A stretch of DNA of 64,000 bases from Blastomussa wellsi (taxonomy: Eukaryota; Cnidaria; Anthozoa; Scleractinia; Plerogyridae). The position numbers and the translations under genes are program-made. Positions 47,165 to 58,735 of this stretch are shown one piece after another; positions within the stretch are counted from its first letter, which is position 1, and each line of letters starts with the position of its first letter. The stretch spans positions 15,116,752-15,180,751 of the forward strand of contig OX393562.1 of the NCBI GenBank assembly GCA_947652115.1. The letters are read 5' to 3'. A model generated the notes under the pieces. The model worked only from the letters and a program-made list of their open reading frames with translations. It searched no databases and was not told the DNA's origin.

Positions 47165-47388
47165 TTTATATTTAAATGTAACTTTATGTTCAGTTTTTGG
47201 CCCTGTTTCCAGCAGGAGAGAAAGGTACATCAAAGGAACGGAAGAATCCTTGCCCAGAGTGGATTCTTCGGTTCCTTTGATGTACCATGGTCCGAGTAAT
47301 CTTGGATTAATCTGTTCATTAAAGAAACGCAAAATCCGTTTTTGGATTAAAGAATCCAATCTTGGATTTTTTTAAAGAAACACCCTTA
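47165..47388. mobile_element. Fold-back element, GTTTCTTTAA family, copy 1
   Basis: The right half, from GGTTCCTTTGATGTACCATG through CTTGGATTAATCTGTT to TTTAAAGAAACACCCTTA, matches the copy at 47638-47867. The left half has been replaced or has diverged beyond TACATCAAAGGAACGGAAGA. Confidence 0.75.
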
Positions 47389-47637
47389 ATGTTACCATCT
47401 TAAAATGGGCGTAATCGACAGAAGTGATCACACATGCCTGTTGCCAATTCAGAATGCATTAATTAATTTCGAAGTAATTTCTGTCAAGCAGTTTTGTACG
47501 CAAATTAATTAGGTGCTAGTAAAATAAATATTATCCATCAAATATGTCAACGTTTTGTTTCTCTGAACATGGTTTTTGGTAGACAAGCTGATTTCCTTTT
47601 CTTTAGACTCGTTGGGATTTAATTTGTGTAAAGTTAA

Positions 47638-47867
47638 GGGGTGCGTTTCTTTAAATCCGAAAACGGATTTTGTGTCTCTTTATTAAACAGATTAATCCAA
47701 GATCACTCGGATCATGGTACAGCGCATCAAAGGAACCGAAGAATCCATTCTCGGTTCCTTTGATGCACCATGATCCGAGTGATCTTGGATTAATCTGTTT
47801 TATAAAGAAACGCAAAATCCGTTTTAGGAATCCAATCTTGGATTTTTTTAAAGAAACGCACCCTTAG
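47638..47867. mobile_element. Fold-back element, GTTTCTTTAA family, copy 2, intact
   Basis: The termini are GGGGTGCGTTTCTTTAAATC and, inverted, AAAGAAACGCACCC. Arms of about 105 bases include CCAAGATCACTCGGATCATG and its inverse, with a loop of about 10 bases. Palindromic over essentially its full length. Confidence 0.85.
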
Positions 47868-48709
47868 TTCATAATTGGATTAGTATTGAACATGAAGTAG
47901 AAAGTGTACTTGGAAGTTTTCAATTAATTTCGAAAGTAATTAGCGAATTGCTGTTCTTTTGCATGGAGTGATTGGTTTAAAAATCTCGCGCCACTTTTTC
48001 AACCAGTCAGAAGTAAAACCAAAACAAATCGTGACTCGCGGGCGCCCGCTTTCCCGCGCTTGGTGTCGGCTACGTGTAATTACTTCGTGTTTTGATTGGA
48101 TCGCCGGATCCGTTGTGATTGGCCAAAGTAATTACTTTGGTTTTGATTTTACGACACCCAATTGAAACTCGCTCTAACTGAGATGCATGCTACACGTTTA
48201 TTTTTAACAAAGCTAGTGTACCGTAACTCAGTAGCGCCAGACCAAATAGTTACATATCATTTGTTATGTCAGCTAGTCAGAGTTCTGTCCTGGAAATCCG
48301 TATCTTGAGTTTCCTCATTACATTGTTAATTTCGCAAGTCCTATAGAAAATTGATGTTTCTTTTGAAGCTTTTTGAGGCAAATTTAATTGTAAAGAAATG
48401 AATCACGCAATTTGATTGGTTAAAGGAGCCGTCAAAATTTATTTCTTTTTGTGGACCGCTTGTGCGTGTTGATCATTTCTAGCTGCCTCTGGGCTCTTTT
48501 AGTATTCAATTTTTCTTGATTTCTTTTTTCCTTTTCATTCATGTGTTGGTCATTATTTTATTCGTTTTATTGATATTTTTGTTAATTAGTGGACCTCAAA
48601 TTCTTGTCGATGTATTAATAAACAAATAATTCAGTCAATATTTCTGCATCAAGACCTCACGCGCGGTCAATAAAAATCGATTCGTCGCGACAAAATAAAG
48701 CACTACATT

Positions 48710-48718
48710 ATATATAAG
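48710..48718 (+). promoter_or_regulatory. TATA box of the first GT92 gene
   Basis: ATATATAAG lies about 55 bases upstream of the ATG at 48771. The expected transcription start is near 48740-48750, giving a very short 5' UTR. This supports the internal ATG as the real start. Confidence 0.5.
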
Positions 48719-48770
48719 CGTGTGCACTTTATTTAATCGCACTCTAAAACTGCCATCGAACCGCTCTGCG

Positions 48771-50282
48771 ATGTGGAGATTTAAGCGCAAGGTGTTTTAT
48801 TGCCGCAGAAGGAATCTTTTGGCGCTATCTTTGTTATTTGTTGTTGGACTATTTCTGCTGTTGCTGTTTCAGCTTTCCGCGGATATACAAGCGACTCCGC
48901 GAGGAGCTCTCGCTGGCAATCAGGCAAGCTGTCGCCGTGAATTTAAAACGTCGAGTAGACAGAGCGGCAATGTTCGTGATGTTCGGGCAGTCGCTAGTCA
49001 TGACAGCTACCTAGAGAAGCCCACGAAAATGAGATTATCAAACCAAACTGGAAGCGGTAGCGCGATCAGTTCTGCAGTTAGTTCAGGAGAGCTAGAAAAG
49101 CCGGAAAGAGAAATGTCCTCGTGTATAGAAGCAAACGAGGAGTCGAGATTTCGCACGGTAGAAAAAGGAACGCTTGTGTATTCAGCCTGGTTTGATGATC
49201 GGCAATCTCAGCATTTCATTCGTGTTCTGTTATTGACTTCAACGAGGCATCCTCCTCCGCTATTTTGCCATTTCAAACATGCGTCAAAACAAAGCACACT
49301 AATCAGTAACGTTTCCTTTTATCAACACAATGAAAACCACTATATGCACTTTGGCGGCTTCATAGCTTCATGTGTCCTTCCGCCAGAAGTCTACAGCACA
49401 CCATGTTTTGTGAAGATCTCCACAAGATCAACGTCTAAGACTCAAAATAAAAGCACTGATTCGGCCGTTTTGCCTGTGGGTCTTATCCGCCACAAGCAGC
49501 GTTTCGAGAAAGTGAGCCGGAGGCAATACGGAATTTGTATACCTCCTTTGCATGGTGAAATATTGGTCGTCGACAGGTTGATCGAGTTTTTGGAACTCTC
49601 ACAAATTTTGGGAGCTTCGCATTTTACATTTTATAACTTAGCAGTTTCGGACGAGGTACGAAAAGTTTTGAACTATTACGAAGAGAGGGGATTAGCGAAA
49701 GTTCTTCCGTGGAACTTACCTTCTTATATCGGCAAGTATGACATTCATTATTTTGGGCAGACACTGTCAATTATGGACTGCTTGTTTCGTTCTATGAGTT
49801 ATCTTGACTTTGTGGCGTTCAATGATTTAGATGAGTTTATTGTACCGCTTGAGCAGGACAACATGATCTCCCTACTGGAGGAAATTAATCAAGATGAGCA
49901 TTGCGGACACTGCTTTCAGAGTGTAATATTTGACCCAGTACGGGAAGATCTGGAAATGTCCCCGCTCCTGACGCAACGGTTGTTTCACCGTACGAAAACA
50001 GCCATTCCGTTTTGGACAAAATGCCTCGTCAATCCGCGTAGGATATTCGAGCAAGGAGTACATCACATTAGCAAGCCAATCGCGGACTATTATGTCGTTG
50101 ATAACGTTGACTGGAGTACAGCGCGAGTTTTTCATTACAGAAAATGTCACGATTTATATGCTCTACTCGACCCAGAATGTTCTGGCGAAGAAAAAGACAA
50201 AACTATGCAAAAGTACGGAAACCGGCTAAAGCGTAATTTTGAATTAACAGAAGCAGAGCTTGATAATTTTTCTACAGATTAA
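48771..50282 (+). CDS. GT92 (DUF23) glycosyltransferase, intronless, paralogue 1
   Basis: Type II Golgi membrane glycosyltransferase of family GT92; C. elegans GALT-1 of this family transfers galactose to core fucose of N-glycans. The ATG at 48771 gives 503 residues. The frame is open upstream to 48720 but without an ATG, and a TATA box sits at 48710. Residues 1-14 are basic, 15-34 are a signal anchor (LLALSLLFVVGLFLLLL), then comes a low-complexity stem. The catalytic domain starts near GTLVYSAWFDDRQSQHFIRV and includes DRLIEFLELSQILGASHFTF and the DxD-type motif D352-L-D354-E-F. C-terminal CGHC and RVFHYRKC cysteines are shared with the neighbouring paralogue. The acceptor sugar is unknown. 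An AATAAATAAA at about 50697 is a likely poly(A) signal. Confidence 0.92.
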   Translation: MWRFKRKVFYCRRRNLLALSLLFVVGLFLLLLFQLSADIQATPRGALAGNQASCRREFKTSSRQSGNVRDVRAVASHDSYLEKPTKMRLSNQTGSGSAISSAVSSGELEKPEREMSSCIEANEESRFRTVEKGTLVYSAWFDDRQSQHFIRVLLLTSTRHPPPLFCHFKHASKQSTLISNVSFYQHNENHYMHFGGFIASCVLPPEVYSTPCFVKISTRSTSKTQNKSTDSAVLPVGLIRHKQRFEKVSRRQYGICIPPLHGEILVVDRLIEFLELSQILGASHFTFYNLAVSDEVRKVLNYYEERGLAKVLPWNLPSYIGKYDIHYFGQTLSIMDCLFRSMSYLDFVAFNDLDEFIVPLEQDNMISLLEEINQDEHCGHCFQSVIFDPVREDLEMSPLLTQRLFHRTKTAIPFWTKCLVNPRRIFEQGVHHISKPIADYYVVDNVDWSTARVFHYRKCHDLYALLDPECSGEEKDKTMQKYGNRLKRNFELTEAELDNFSTD

Positions 50283-52332
50283 CAGGCCACTCTTAATTTG
50301 ATTGATTATTATATATCACATGTGAATTCTGGAGGTTTTTCATGTTTCTTCCAATCATTCTCATGTGAGTTTCTTATGGACTCCAATGCTCAAAGCTCAT
50401 GCTGTTAGCAATGTTCCTACAAGACAATCAAAATACAAATGTTTTGGATGGAAATGCAGTCAATTGTGGCTTAAGATATATCAAAGATCTATTAATGAAA
50501 ATCGAAGCCGAAGCATATAACAAAAACCAATTTGGTTTTTCGCTGTCTTTCGGTTTTGCTTCTCGGCCAGAATTTGTCAAAATAGTTTTTCGGAAGGAGG
50601 TATTCCGTAAAATCTCCCAAATTGTGAAAAAAAGACAAGGGGGAAACTACCATCGCGCTTATTTTTTTACATTAAAAGGTATTGACCGCACGGAGAATAA
50701 ATAAAATATTAATGCTGACCCATTCAGGGAAATCTCCACTGATCATCAAATACAGATGTTCAAATTGGATATCAAAACATTTTCGAAAACTAATTACTTT
50801 GAAGTTATCGCTACAGTGTCTCTAAATTAAGCGCTAAAATGTCTGCAATGGACACTGAATCTAATAGTAAAATGCCTCGTTGTCCTGTTTACATGTTTGT
50901 ATTTCAACTCAAATTCACTCGGGCAGGTGTGTTTCAAGGCGATCTTGCATTCAATCAGCTTTTAAGTCATAAGTATAAAAGCAAAGAAACCCTGCGGGCA
51001 AGCCACAAGTCAATTCTGAATAACTTATCAAAAGTGATTTTAACGCTATCGGAAAACCAGTAGTTACCGACCAAAATGCTTAGTTCTGAAACTTATTTGC
51101 GTATTTGATGAGTAAACACTACACACTGAATACTACACGCTCGGGGGAATGAAACCTTAGCGTTTTAATTAACTACAGTTCTTTAGATAAGCTTTTGAAT
51201 TCGTGGAAATCTGCGCACTGCATCTCTTGCTGTGAAGCTACATTTATTTTGCGAATTGCATTCAGTCTTAAAAACAAAACGGTTTCAATACCTCACATTT
51301 AAGTTGAAGTCTACAGATTCCTGCAGAGTGCTCAGAAGACTAAACTAGACACCTGAAAATAAACGTTTTAAATTTTTATGAGATCATGCGGGTTGACGAT
51401 AACATGAACCTGTTAATCACTGATTTTCTCTTGCCTGCAGGGATATAACAGATATTGGGCAGAAAATATAAACTGGAGCTTTTTAGCTAAGCAGTTAGCT
51501 TACTTTAGTGTAGACTTGCTTCAAGTCGCTCGTTTGATTCGCTACGCGGAGGGCGCAGGAGGGAGGGCGCGCTGGAGTCCGAATGAAAATGGCGAGGGAG
51601 ACCGACAGATATGTAGGGCGCTCGCCGGCTTGAAAATCAAAATGGCGGGGAGCCATTCGGGCGTACCGCGATGTTTCTCGCGCTGGATTTCCAAGCTATT
51701 TTGTTTATTCACGTGCGATTATATTTTAAAACGATGTTTTTCAAATAGCTTTTCCAGGTCTATCGATACAAAGAAAAAGCGAGCGACTTGGGGCAAGTCT
51801 AACTTAAAAGTGGTGAGCCGAGCAGTTTCGTCGCCAGATAGCGAGAATCGAGACCTCTGACTAAAAGCCCGCCAAAAAGACGGCCAAATCTGATTGGCTG
51901 TTGAAAACTTGTTTATTTCATCGAAAATCTCCCGGCGCACGCACACATTCAAACCGGAACCATAAATTCTGGGTTCCGGTTATTTGATTTCCCGTTCCGC
52001 TGGATAAGGGTGACGCGGGCTCTGGGGACAAGTCTCCTAAAACAATGAATGTTTAAGCCTGATTCTCGTCTCCAGAGCTTTTTGTATTGCTTTATATTGT
52101 TCATGACAATTAAAAATGTACAGGGATGCTGCACACTAAAATTTCTTATAAGAGATTAATTACAAAGAGTTTTTTTCCCCAAATGCTGACTTTTAAAGAT
52201 CTTTGAACATTCGAGCGGTCAAGAGGAACAAGGAACCTGTTAAACCGGTCTTGTGGAGTGCAAATATCATTAAGCTGGTTTCGTTGGTTACAAATATCGT
52301 GAGATACTTATGCAAGTTGTCAATAATACGAT

Positions 52333-52653
52333 CCCTTATTGTCACGTGTGTGAGGCGTGTTGGCTTAATGGTTATTGAGCTGGACTCCGGATCGGACGGT
52401 CCGGGTTCGAGCCTCGGCCGGGTCACTGCGTTGTGTTCTTGGGCAAGAAACTTTACCCTCACAGTGCCTCTCTTCACCCAGGTGTATAAATGGGTACCTG
52501 CGAATTTACTGCTGGGGGGTAACCCTGCGATGGACTAGCATCCCATCCAGGGGGGAGTAGAAACATTCCTAGCTGCTTAGTGCTACAGAAACCGGGATAA
52601 GCTCCGGCAGTATGGGCCGCTTGGCACGAGGCTTTACCCCTTATTGTCACGTG
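52333..52653 (+). mobile_element. tRNA-headed SINE (Family A), copy 5, with perfect 16-bp target-site duplication
   Basis: CCCTTATTGTCACGTG occurs at 52333-52348 and again at 52638-52653, bracketing a 289-base SINE. The head has GGCTTAATGGTTATTGAGCT (A-box region) and GGTCCGGGTTCGAGCC (B box). The body has CACAGTGCCTCTCTTCACCC, and the tail has ATGGACTAGCATCCCATCC and GGGATAAGCTCCGGCAGTAT. Target-primed reverse transcription is inferred from the duplication. Confidence 0.92.
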
Positions 52654-52794
52654 ACCTGTGAAGGGAAACAAAGGGCGCAATGTGACCGTCATTATAAAAC
52701 GTCAGTCAAATTTGACACAGCTGTTTTCCTCATTTGTTAAGTGGTTACTGTTTTGGAAGGCATGTTTCACGAAGCAAAACTGATTCTAAGCCCC

Positions 52795-53185
52795 CCCCCC
52801 CTCCGGGGGGTACTTGACCCATGTTTGGGTACAGGGGTGCCGCTGGAGGTCCGAAACCCTGACCCTGTTTAGGACCAAAATGACCTCATACACATACCCT
52901 GTTAGGACCAAGGGGAACGTTTGTTTTTATACTATAGCGCTAATATCTAGTCCAGAAAATAATGTTATGTTGACTGATGACCGGCTAAATAAATACTGAT
53001 GAACATTTCTGATCTCGGATATTCTTAAAACTCGACGAAAGTCTTGAAGCCATACCCTGTATAGGACGACTCCTTAATATCCACACCCTGTTTAGGACAG
53101 ACTTGCTTGAATTATGTACCCTGTTCAGGACTGAGAGGTCAAAACCCATACCTTATCCAGCGGCACGTCCCCGTATAGCCCATAA
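52795..53185. repeat. Dispersed word-array repeat, copy 1 (ACCCTGTTTAGGAC)
   Basis: It starts at a palindromic C-run/G-run (CCCCTCCGGGGGGTACTTGA). At least five variants of ACCCTGTTTAGGAC are spread through it, and it ends near CATACCTTATCCAGCGGCAC. A collinear copy is at 58965-59280. Confidence 0.8.
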
Positions 53186-55414
53186 TTATTATAAGGGAGT
53201 TACCCCCCCCTCCGGATTTTAAGCACGAAATCACGAAGTGCACTCAATCGATGAGTGGCCGGATCGGAACGAGCCAGTAGCCGACAAGTCTGGCTGTCAA
53301 TTCCATATTCTGTCGTTATTTTAATAACGACCTCTTACTTGTTGTATAAATAAACGACAGAATTAATTTCTTTGCTTTCTGCGGTGCTAATTTAGTGTTA
53401 AATTAATATAATTGTAAATATAGTTTTTATTTCGAATCTTTAGTTTTGTATTGCTGCTGAAAAGCCCTTTTCAGGGAACGCAATAAATAATAAATAGCTT
53501 ACAAAGGAAATTAAAGGCGGCTTCCGTATGGTAAGACGTTTTTAACCATATTGTACATCATTAACAGGGTATAGAGCGTTTTCATATGATGTCACGACTA
53601 CCATACGGATGTTCAAAAACAAAGAAACGGCGGCCATATTGGTATATCGAACAAATATGGCCGCTAGTTATGTGAGTGAAAACGTTCTACATTTTGTCAA
53701 AATGCTGTATAGTCACTATTTAATAACATATAGCTGTCCGCGATTCTCTTCACCAACGTCAAGCGAACTTTTACAAACCTCTTCCCTTTTTGATAAATTA
53801 AAATATTGTTTAACATACTTTATTATATGGCAAGGAAAATCCGAGCGTTCAGATTGGTTCTTCTTGGTCGGGATTTTGCCATACGGACCGTTTCCATAGC
53901 ATCTTAACAGTGGAACGGTTTTTATTTTGGGGAAATTTTCCTCGGAGACCCTCCATAGTTGTTCATCTGAACGTTTTTCTTGCTTTTTGATATAGTGCAA
54001 TTCGGTCATTTGAGCATTCACAAAATGTGTTGTGGAAAAATTAAAGTCATACCAAATGCAGGAGAGTACATTGAATCGGCTCAACGACAGGTGGATTTTG
54101 TGTCCAATTTTTGGAATTTCTGATGTCTTAGACATCGAATTACGTTTGTTGAGCGTTTTCACTTTTTCAAAATATAGCTGGACTGAGCTTGTTCAAACGA
54201 CGAGGAAAAGATCTAAAGCGAGCTGAGCGCTCACAAACGTTTTAATTTGCTTACGCCTCTTTTGCTCATTTACATTGAGGTTCGACTCCTGTGAAGTTCA
54301 GATAAGGAACAAACTGTCACGTGCGAAATATATAGTGCTACCGGAGATGACAGTTTTGATGAAAGATAAAATTAAAGGGACACTGTTTCGCCTGATTATA
54401 GAAATTTTTATGTTGTAATTTCCATATTAATATTATTGTGCGGAATGCACCAAATACAGGAATAAATTTGATAAAAAGATTTCACAGAACAAGATAGAAT
54501 AGGTATTTGGGGGAAGTAGTACAGGATTACAAAGATAGAAGCGGGTTGCAATTCATCTTATTAAAATATGACAAATCAGGTGTGACAGTTTCCTTTTAAT
54601 AGAAGTAAAGAACTGCTAGGACAGGAACCAGAGTACATAAAACAAAATTAAAAGTTTGAAACGTTTTCTTCGTTCTCTTGTCTCTGGTTAAAAGTTAAAA
54701 ATTAAGAGTTCTCGACTGTTTGATCTACAGTCTTCGACAGGTAAAAATACATGAAAAAAAGACGCCAAAAATTCTGAATATAAATGTGTAGATAACAAAA
54801 AGAATAGAAAATGTAGATTCGTTTTGGCAATGTGTCCGATTCAAGGAAGGGCAAGAATTGTTATCCTTATTGGGAGTCAATTACAATATGGTATGCCACG
54901 ATTCCAGCGTTTTTCGTATTCGAAAACTGTTTTTATTAACCATGGAAGTGCGTTTTTAAAAATCGCTTTTAATATATGCTACGCTGTTGCTATCTTGTCA
55001 GGCGCGGATCCATACCAGTTTACGCCGTTTTACGGAAAGCGGTCAGAATTTTCATAATAAATAAATGTATATATTTTTAATAAAAGTAAACTGCAAGGTT
55101 TCATCCAAGAAGAATGGAACTAGCAAATATCATAATTGAATTACTCAGGAACCCAGTAAATGGGACTTTAGGAAGTTAGAATCGAAAAAATTTTCCGGGC
55201 GTATTTGGGATCCCACATGTGCATGTAATTAGCTCTAATTGAACGCAAATATTGTAATATATGTGTCTTTTCCATTCAGCAATGTAATAACGTTAAGTGC
55301 CCCGGTTTGCCTATTATTTAATTTAATGTTCTCGATTCGTGGACCAATGGCCTGGCTGAAGCCCTGACAATTAAACTAAGGTATTTTCATAATTACAGTG
55401 TCATCAGCGGCAAA

Positions 55415-56848
55415 ATGGGCACACAAGGTGCTTTTTGTTACAGAAGCTCGCGGGTTTGGGCGCTCTTCGTGCTTGCTTTTGCGGGAATGTTTCTTCTCCA
55501 TCTACGTTTTCAGTGTTGCGTTATGGAAGTGGCTACTTCATATGATGGTGTCAATGAAGGAGAAATGTTACGTAGACGGGACCACCCGAACCGAGGTGAA
55601 GGTTACGGTTATCGTAAACGACACATGAAACTGAAATTCAGACATCCTGGCGCAAATGTCAAAGGAATTTCAGTTAACCAACGAAATACCACTAAAACCA
55701 AGTCCCCTTGCAATGCTGAAAAACAGAAGGAGCCAGGATTTCGTGAAATTGAAAGAGGGGTACTTGTTTACTCAGCTTGGCTTGATGATCGGAAAGCTCA
55801 GCATTTCATTCGAATTTTATTGTTGATTTCAACAAGAGATCCTCTTCCGTCGCTTTTTTGCCAAGTCGAAACGTCATCTTCAAGACGAAACGCCTACAGC
55901 AGTAAGGTATCCTACTATCAACACAGTGGAAATCACTTTATGAAGTTTGGGTTCTTTATAGCCTCTTGTGTCCTGCCGTCAGAACTCGATAACATCCCCT
56001 GTTTTGTAAATATCTCCGCACGATCTCAAAACGAAAGTTCTGATATGGTTGCTTTACCTTTGGGTTTTACTGACTATCAACACAATGTCCAGAAAGTGAG
56101 CCGCGGGCAATACGGAATTTGTATACCTCCTTTGCATGGTGAAATATCGGTCGACAGGTTGATCGAGTTTTTGGAACTATCGCAAATTTTGGGAGCTTCG
56201 CATTTTACATTTTATAACTTAGCAGTTTCAGACGAGGTACGAAAAGTTTTGAATTATTACGAAAATAGAGGATTAGCGAAAGTTATTCCATGGAACTTAC
56301 CTTCTTATATCGGCAAGTATGACATCCATTATTTTGGGCAGACACTGTCTATTATGGACTGCTTGTTCCGATCTATGAGTTATCTTGACTTTGTGGCGTT
56401 CAATGATTTAGATGAGTTTATCGTGCCACTTCAACAAAACAGTACAAAAGATTTTCTGGAGAAAATTCACAAAAAGGAACATTGTGGGCACTGTTTTGAC
56501 AGTGTAACTTTCGACCCTTCAAGGGGAGATTTGAAATTCTCGCGATTATTGACGCAACGGGTCTTCCATCGTACAAAAAAGGCCACTCCGTTTTGGAATA
56601 AATGTATTGTCGATCCGCGAAAAGTTTTCGAGCAAGGAATACATCGCATAACAAAGCCAATCAAAGATTATTACAACATTAATAATGTAGATTGGAGTAT
56701 AGCACGAGTTTTTCATTACAGAAAATGTGACGATACATATGCCCTTATGCACTGTTCCGACTTTGAAGAAGACAAAATTATGCGAAAATTTGGAGCGCGG
56801 TTGATGCGTAATTTTCATAAAACTACTTTCGCGCTTCACGCTTTGTGA
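55415..56848 (+). CDS. GT92 (DUF23) glycosyltransferase, intronless, paralogue 2
   Basis: Second family-92 glycosyltransferase, 477 residues, in the same orientation 5.1 kb downstream of paralogue 1. The ATG is in strong context (AAAATGG). Residues about 14-30 (VWALFVLAFAGMFLLHL) form a signal anchor, followed by a basic stem. The catalytic region begins near GVLVYSAWLDDRKAQHFIRI. The DxD-type motif is D331-L-D333-E-F, and CGHC and RVFHYRKC are conserved. The stretch 56096-56431 is almost identical in DNA to 49512-49850 of paralogue 1, including silent sites, while the stem and the C-terminal third differ much more. Possible poly(A) signals are ATTAAA near 56884 and AATAAA at 57043. The substrate is not predictable. 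Confidence 0.92.
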   Translation: MGTQGAFCYRSSRVWALFVLAFAGMFLLHLRFQCCVMEVATSYDGVNEGEMLRRRDHPNRGEGYGYRKRHMKLKFRHPGANVKGISVNQRNTTKTKSPCNAEKQKEPGFREIERGVLVYSAWLDDRKAQHFIRILLLISTRDPLPSLFCQVETSSSRRNAYSSKVSYYQHSGNHFMKFGFFIASCVLPSELDNIPCFVNISARSQNESSDMVALPLGFTDYQHNVQKVSRGQYGICIPPLHGEISVDRLIEFLELSQILGASHFTFYNLAVSDEVRKVLNYYENRGLAKVIPWNLPSYIGKYDIHYFGQTLSIMDCLFRSMSYLDFVAFNDLDEFIVPLQQNSTKDFLEKIHKKEHCGHCFDSVTFDPSRGDLKFSRLLTQRVFHRTKKATPFWNKCIVDPRKVFEQGIHRITKPIKDYYNINNVDWSIARVFHYRKCDDTYALMHCSDFEEDKIMRKFGARLMRNFHKTTFALHAL

Positions 56849-57047
56849 GTTCAGACTTGTTGTAGGCAAGTATATTGTGTTTTATTAAAAACTAGCTATG
56901 GTATATTGCATTTCCTGAGTTCTGATTAGTTTAGAGGCAATGGTATATGAGCTCATATACCATTGACCTACAAATATGGTAGGTGTACGCGTAAAAGAAT
57001 GCATTCTTCGCAATGTTTGTATAATGTTATTTGGGCGTTTTTAATAA

Positions 57048-57049
57048 AA

Positions 57050-57084
<35 letters not shown>

Positions 57085-57161
57085 GTTATAGCCAACTCGG
57101 CGCTACGCCTCGTTGGCTATCTACCATCTCATGTCCAACGCGCGCTCGTGGAATAATTGTT
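57048..57161. mobile_element. Fold-back MITE-like element, 114 bp
   Basis: AACAATTATTCCACTCGCGC and its inverse ending GTGGAATAATTGTT enclose inner arms with GGATATGAGATGGT and TAGCCAAC and their inverses. The loop is about 15 bases. Confidence 0.8.
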
Positions 57162-58735
57162 AATTATAACTTTTGCAGTACGCACTTTGGCCAGCCCGAA
57201 CAAAACTGTATAGCGATACTACACACAGAAAGTATGTAACAAGCTGAGAGGTATATTATCCCAATTTTTTCTTTCCTAAAATGCTGACCGCTGCTGCGGG
57301 GGCAAACTCTACACACGTTCACTTCCTACAAGAAAAAGCCCAGCAAAATCACACACTACGCTAGAAAAACAAAACATTTAGTTTTCTTGGCGGGGGTAAC
57401 TGTCCCCACTGCCCCCCTCTATATACGGCCCTGCTGACTTTCTCCGTTTTTTAATCGCACGATCAGAAAGAATAAAAGGCAACGCGGATCCTGTTAAACT
57501 AGTCTTGTGGAATATGTACAAATATTTTAGAACATGTATCCTGCGAAATCGCGCAGAATAGATACCTGAGGTGGCTACATTGCTCAAGATCGAGCAGGGT
57601 AATTGTTTTATTATTCAATAAATTGTCAGCGAAACGCATTTTACAGCTGGAAAAGCTGTGGTTATGCAGCTTTTTGCAAGACTTCGGACGACTCATAATA
57701 TCATGCAGTACCGGACAGTACAGGTGACGGATGACAATCGCTTCATGACCATATTAAAATTATATGGGCATCGTGACAATTTGTTGAATAATAGATATTT
57801 AGACTCGTTTCGCGCGTTATTTTATACTCCACGAAGCGAAATAAATAAATAAATAAAGTTATGCACATTGGAAAAAAAATCTAGCCAGTCTAGCGACCTT
57901 TTTCCTATTTATGTCGACATTTGAAAATGTGTTTTACTTGCTTGTACAGTGAAAATGTGTTTTATCTGTATCTTTATTCTCAGCCAACACAAGCTTATTT
58001 CCATATGAATAGTTTCGCACTTAGACTCTTTTTGAAACTGAGGGAAAAGGGTTTTCTTGCCGTTTCTGACGTTTTTGATCTCACATCCCGCCATTAATTT
58101 CAAAACATCCCACATCCCGCCTTCCAAAAGGAGCGAATCTCGGTTCCGTCAAGACAATATCATCCCGCCCCAAAATAGCCTGTTCCAGGAATTCGGTTAG
58201 TGGGGTACGGCGCAAAGGAAAACGGCGAGCGAAGAAATATGGAGGGGGATGGGGAGAGAAAACGAGGGAACGCCTTCTGGCGTTCTCGAGAAAAACCATT
58301 TTCTCCTAACCCAAATATCAACCCAAAATTTACTCTATAAACACCCCATGACATAGATTCATGTTATGAGTGGAGCTGGAAACAAAAAAAATCCTGATGA
58401 CAGATTTATTCGAAAAGGTTTATTGGTGCTTCATCATTCATCGACGAAAAAACCGCGTAGGCTACTGGCACCTTGGCGCTGATACAAGGCAGTCTGATAA
58501 TGATGAAAGTGCAAGATCGAGATAGGGAAAAATTATTTCGTTTTCTTTTTTTCAACAATCCTCACAATCCAGACCATCCCGGGCTAAACTTTTCGACCAG
58601 TTTGCGAATCAACGCGTGCATACGCGTACGGGCAGCCTCCCCCCGGCTCGTACGTCTATGAACGCGTGTGACACAGACGCAACAACGGTCGTCGCTGAAA
58701 AAGGTCTTCCTGAACATGAGCAGATTGAGTTCTCT

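Larger units (their letters stand above)
46721..48770. other. Intergenic region between shootin and first GT92 gene
   Basis: It holds a short hairpin repeat (46868-46922), a candidate shootin poly(A) signal AATAAA at 47154, and two related fold-back elements (47165-47388 and 47638-47867). The promoter of the first GT92 gene is at its right end. Confidence 0.55.
50283..55414. other. 5.1-kb spacer between the GT92 paralogues
   Basis: It includes the probable 3' UTR of paralogue 1 (to about 50705), a GC-rich stretch (51530-51690), a full SINE with target-site duplication (52333-52653) and a word-array repeat (52795-53185). Reading frames at 50399-50704, 50839-51063 and 53716-54162 (minus strand) show no recognisable motifs and were not called. 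Confidence 0.55.

Noticed and set aside
48720..48770. N-terminal extension of GT92 paralogue 1
   Set aside because: It begins with GTG, not ATG, and lies directly at a TATA box; the ATG at 48771 is the better start.
50399..50704. 101-codon frame after GT92 paralogue 1
   Set aside because: It lies between the stop codon and a probable AATAAATAAA signal, so it is probably 3' UTR; no motif.
53716..54162. 148-codon minus-strand frame
   Set aside because: No recognisable domain, and it overlaps a repeat-like stretch with short inverted CCGTATGG ends; kept as non-coding.
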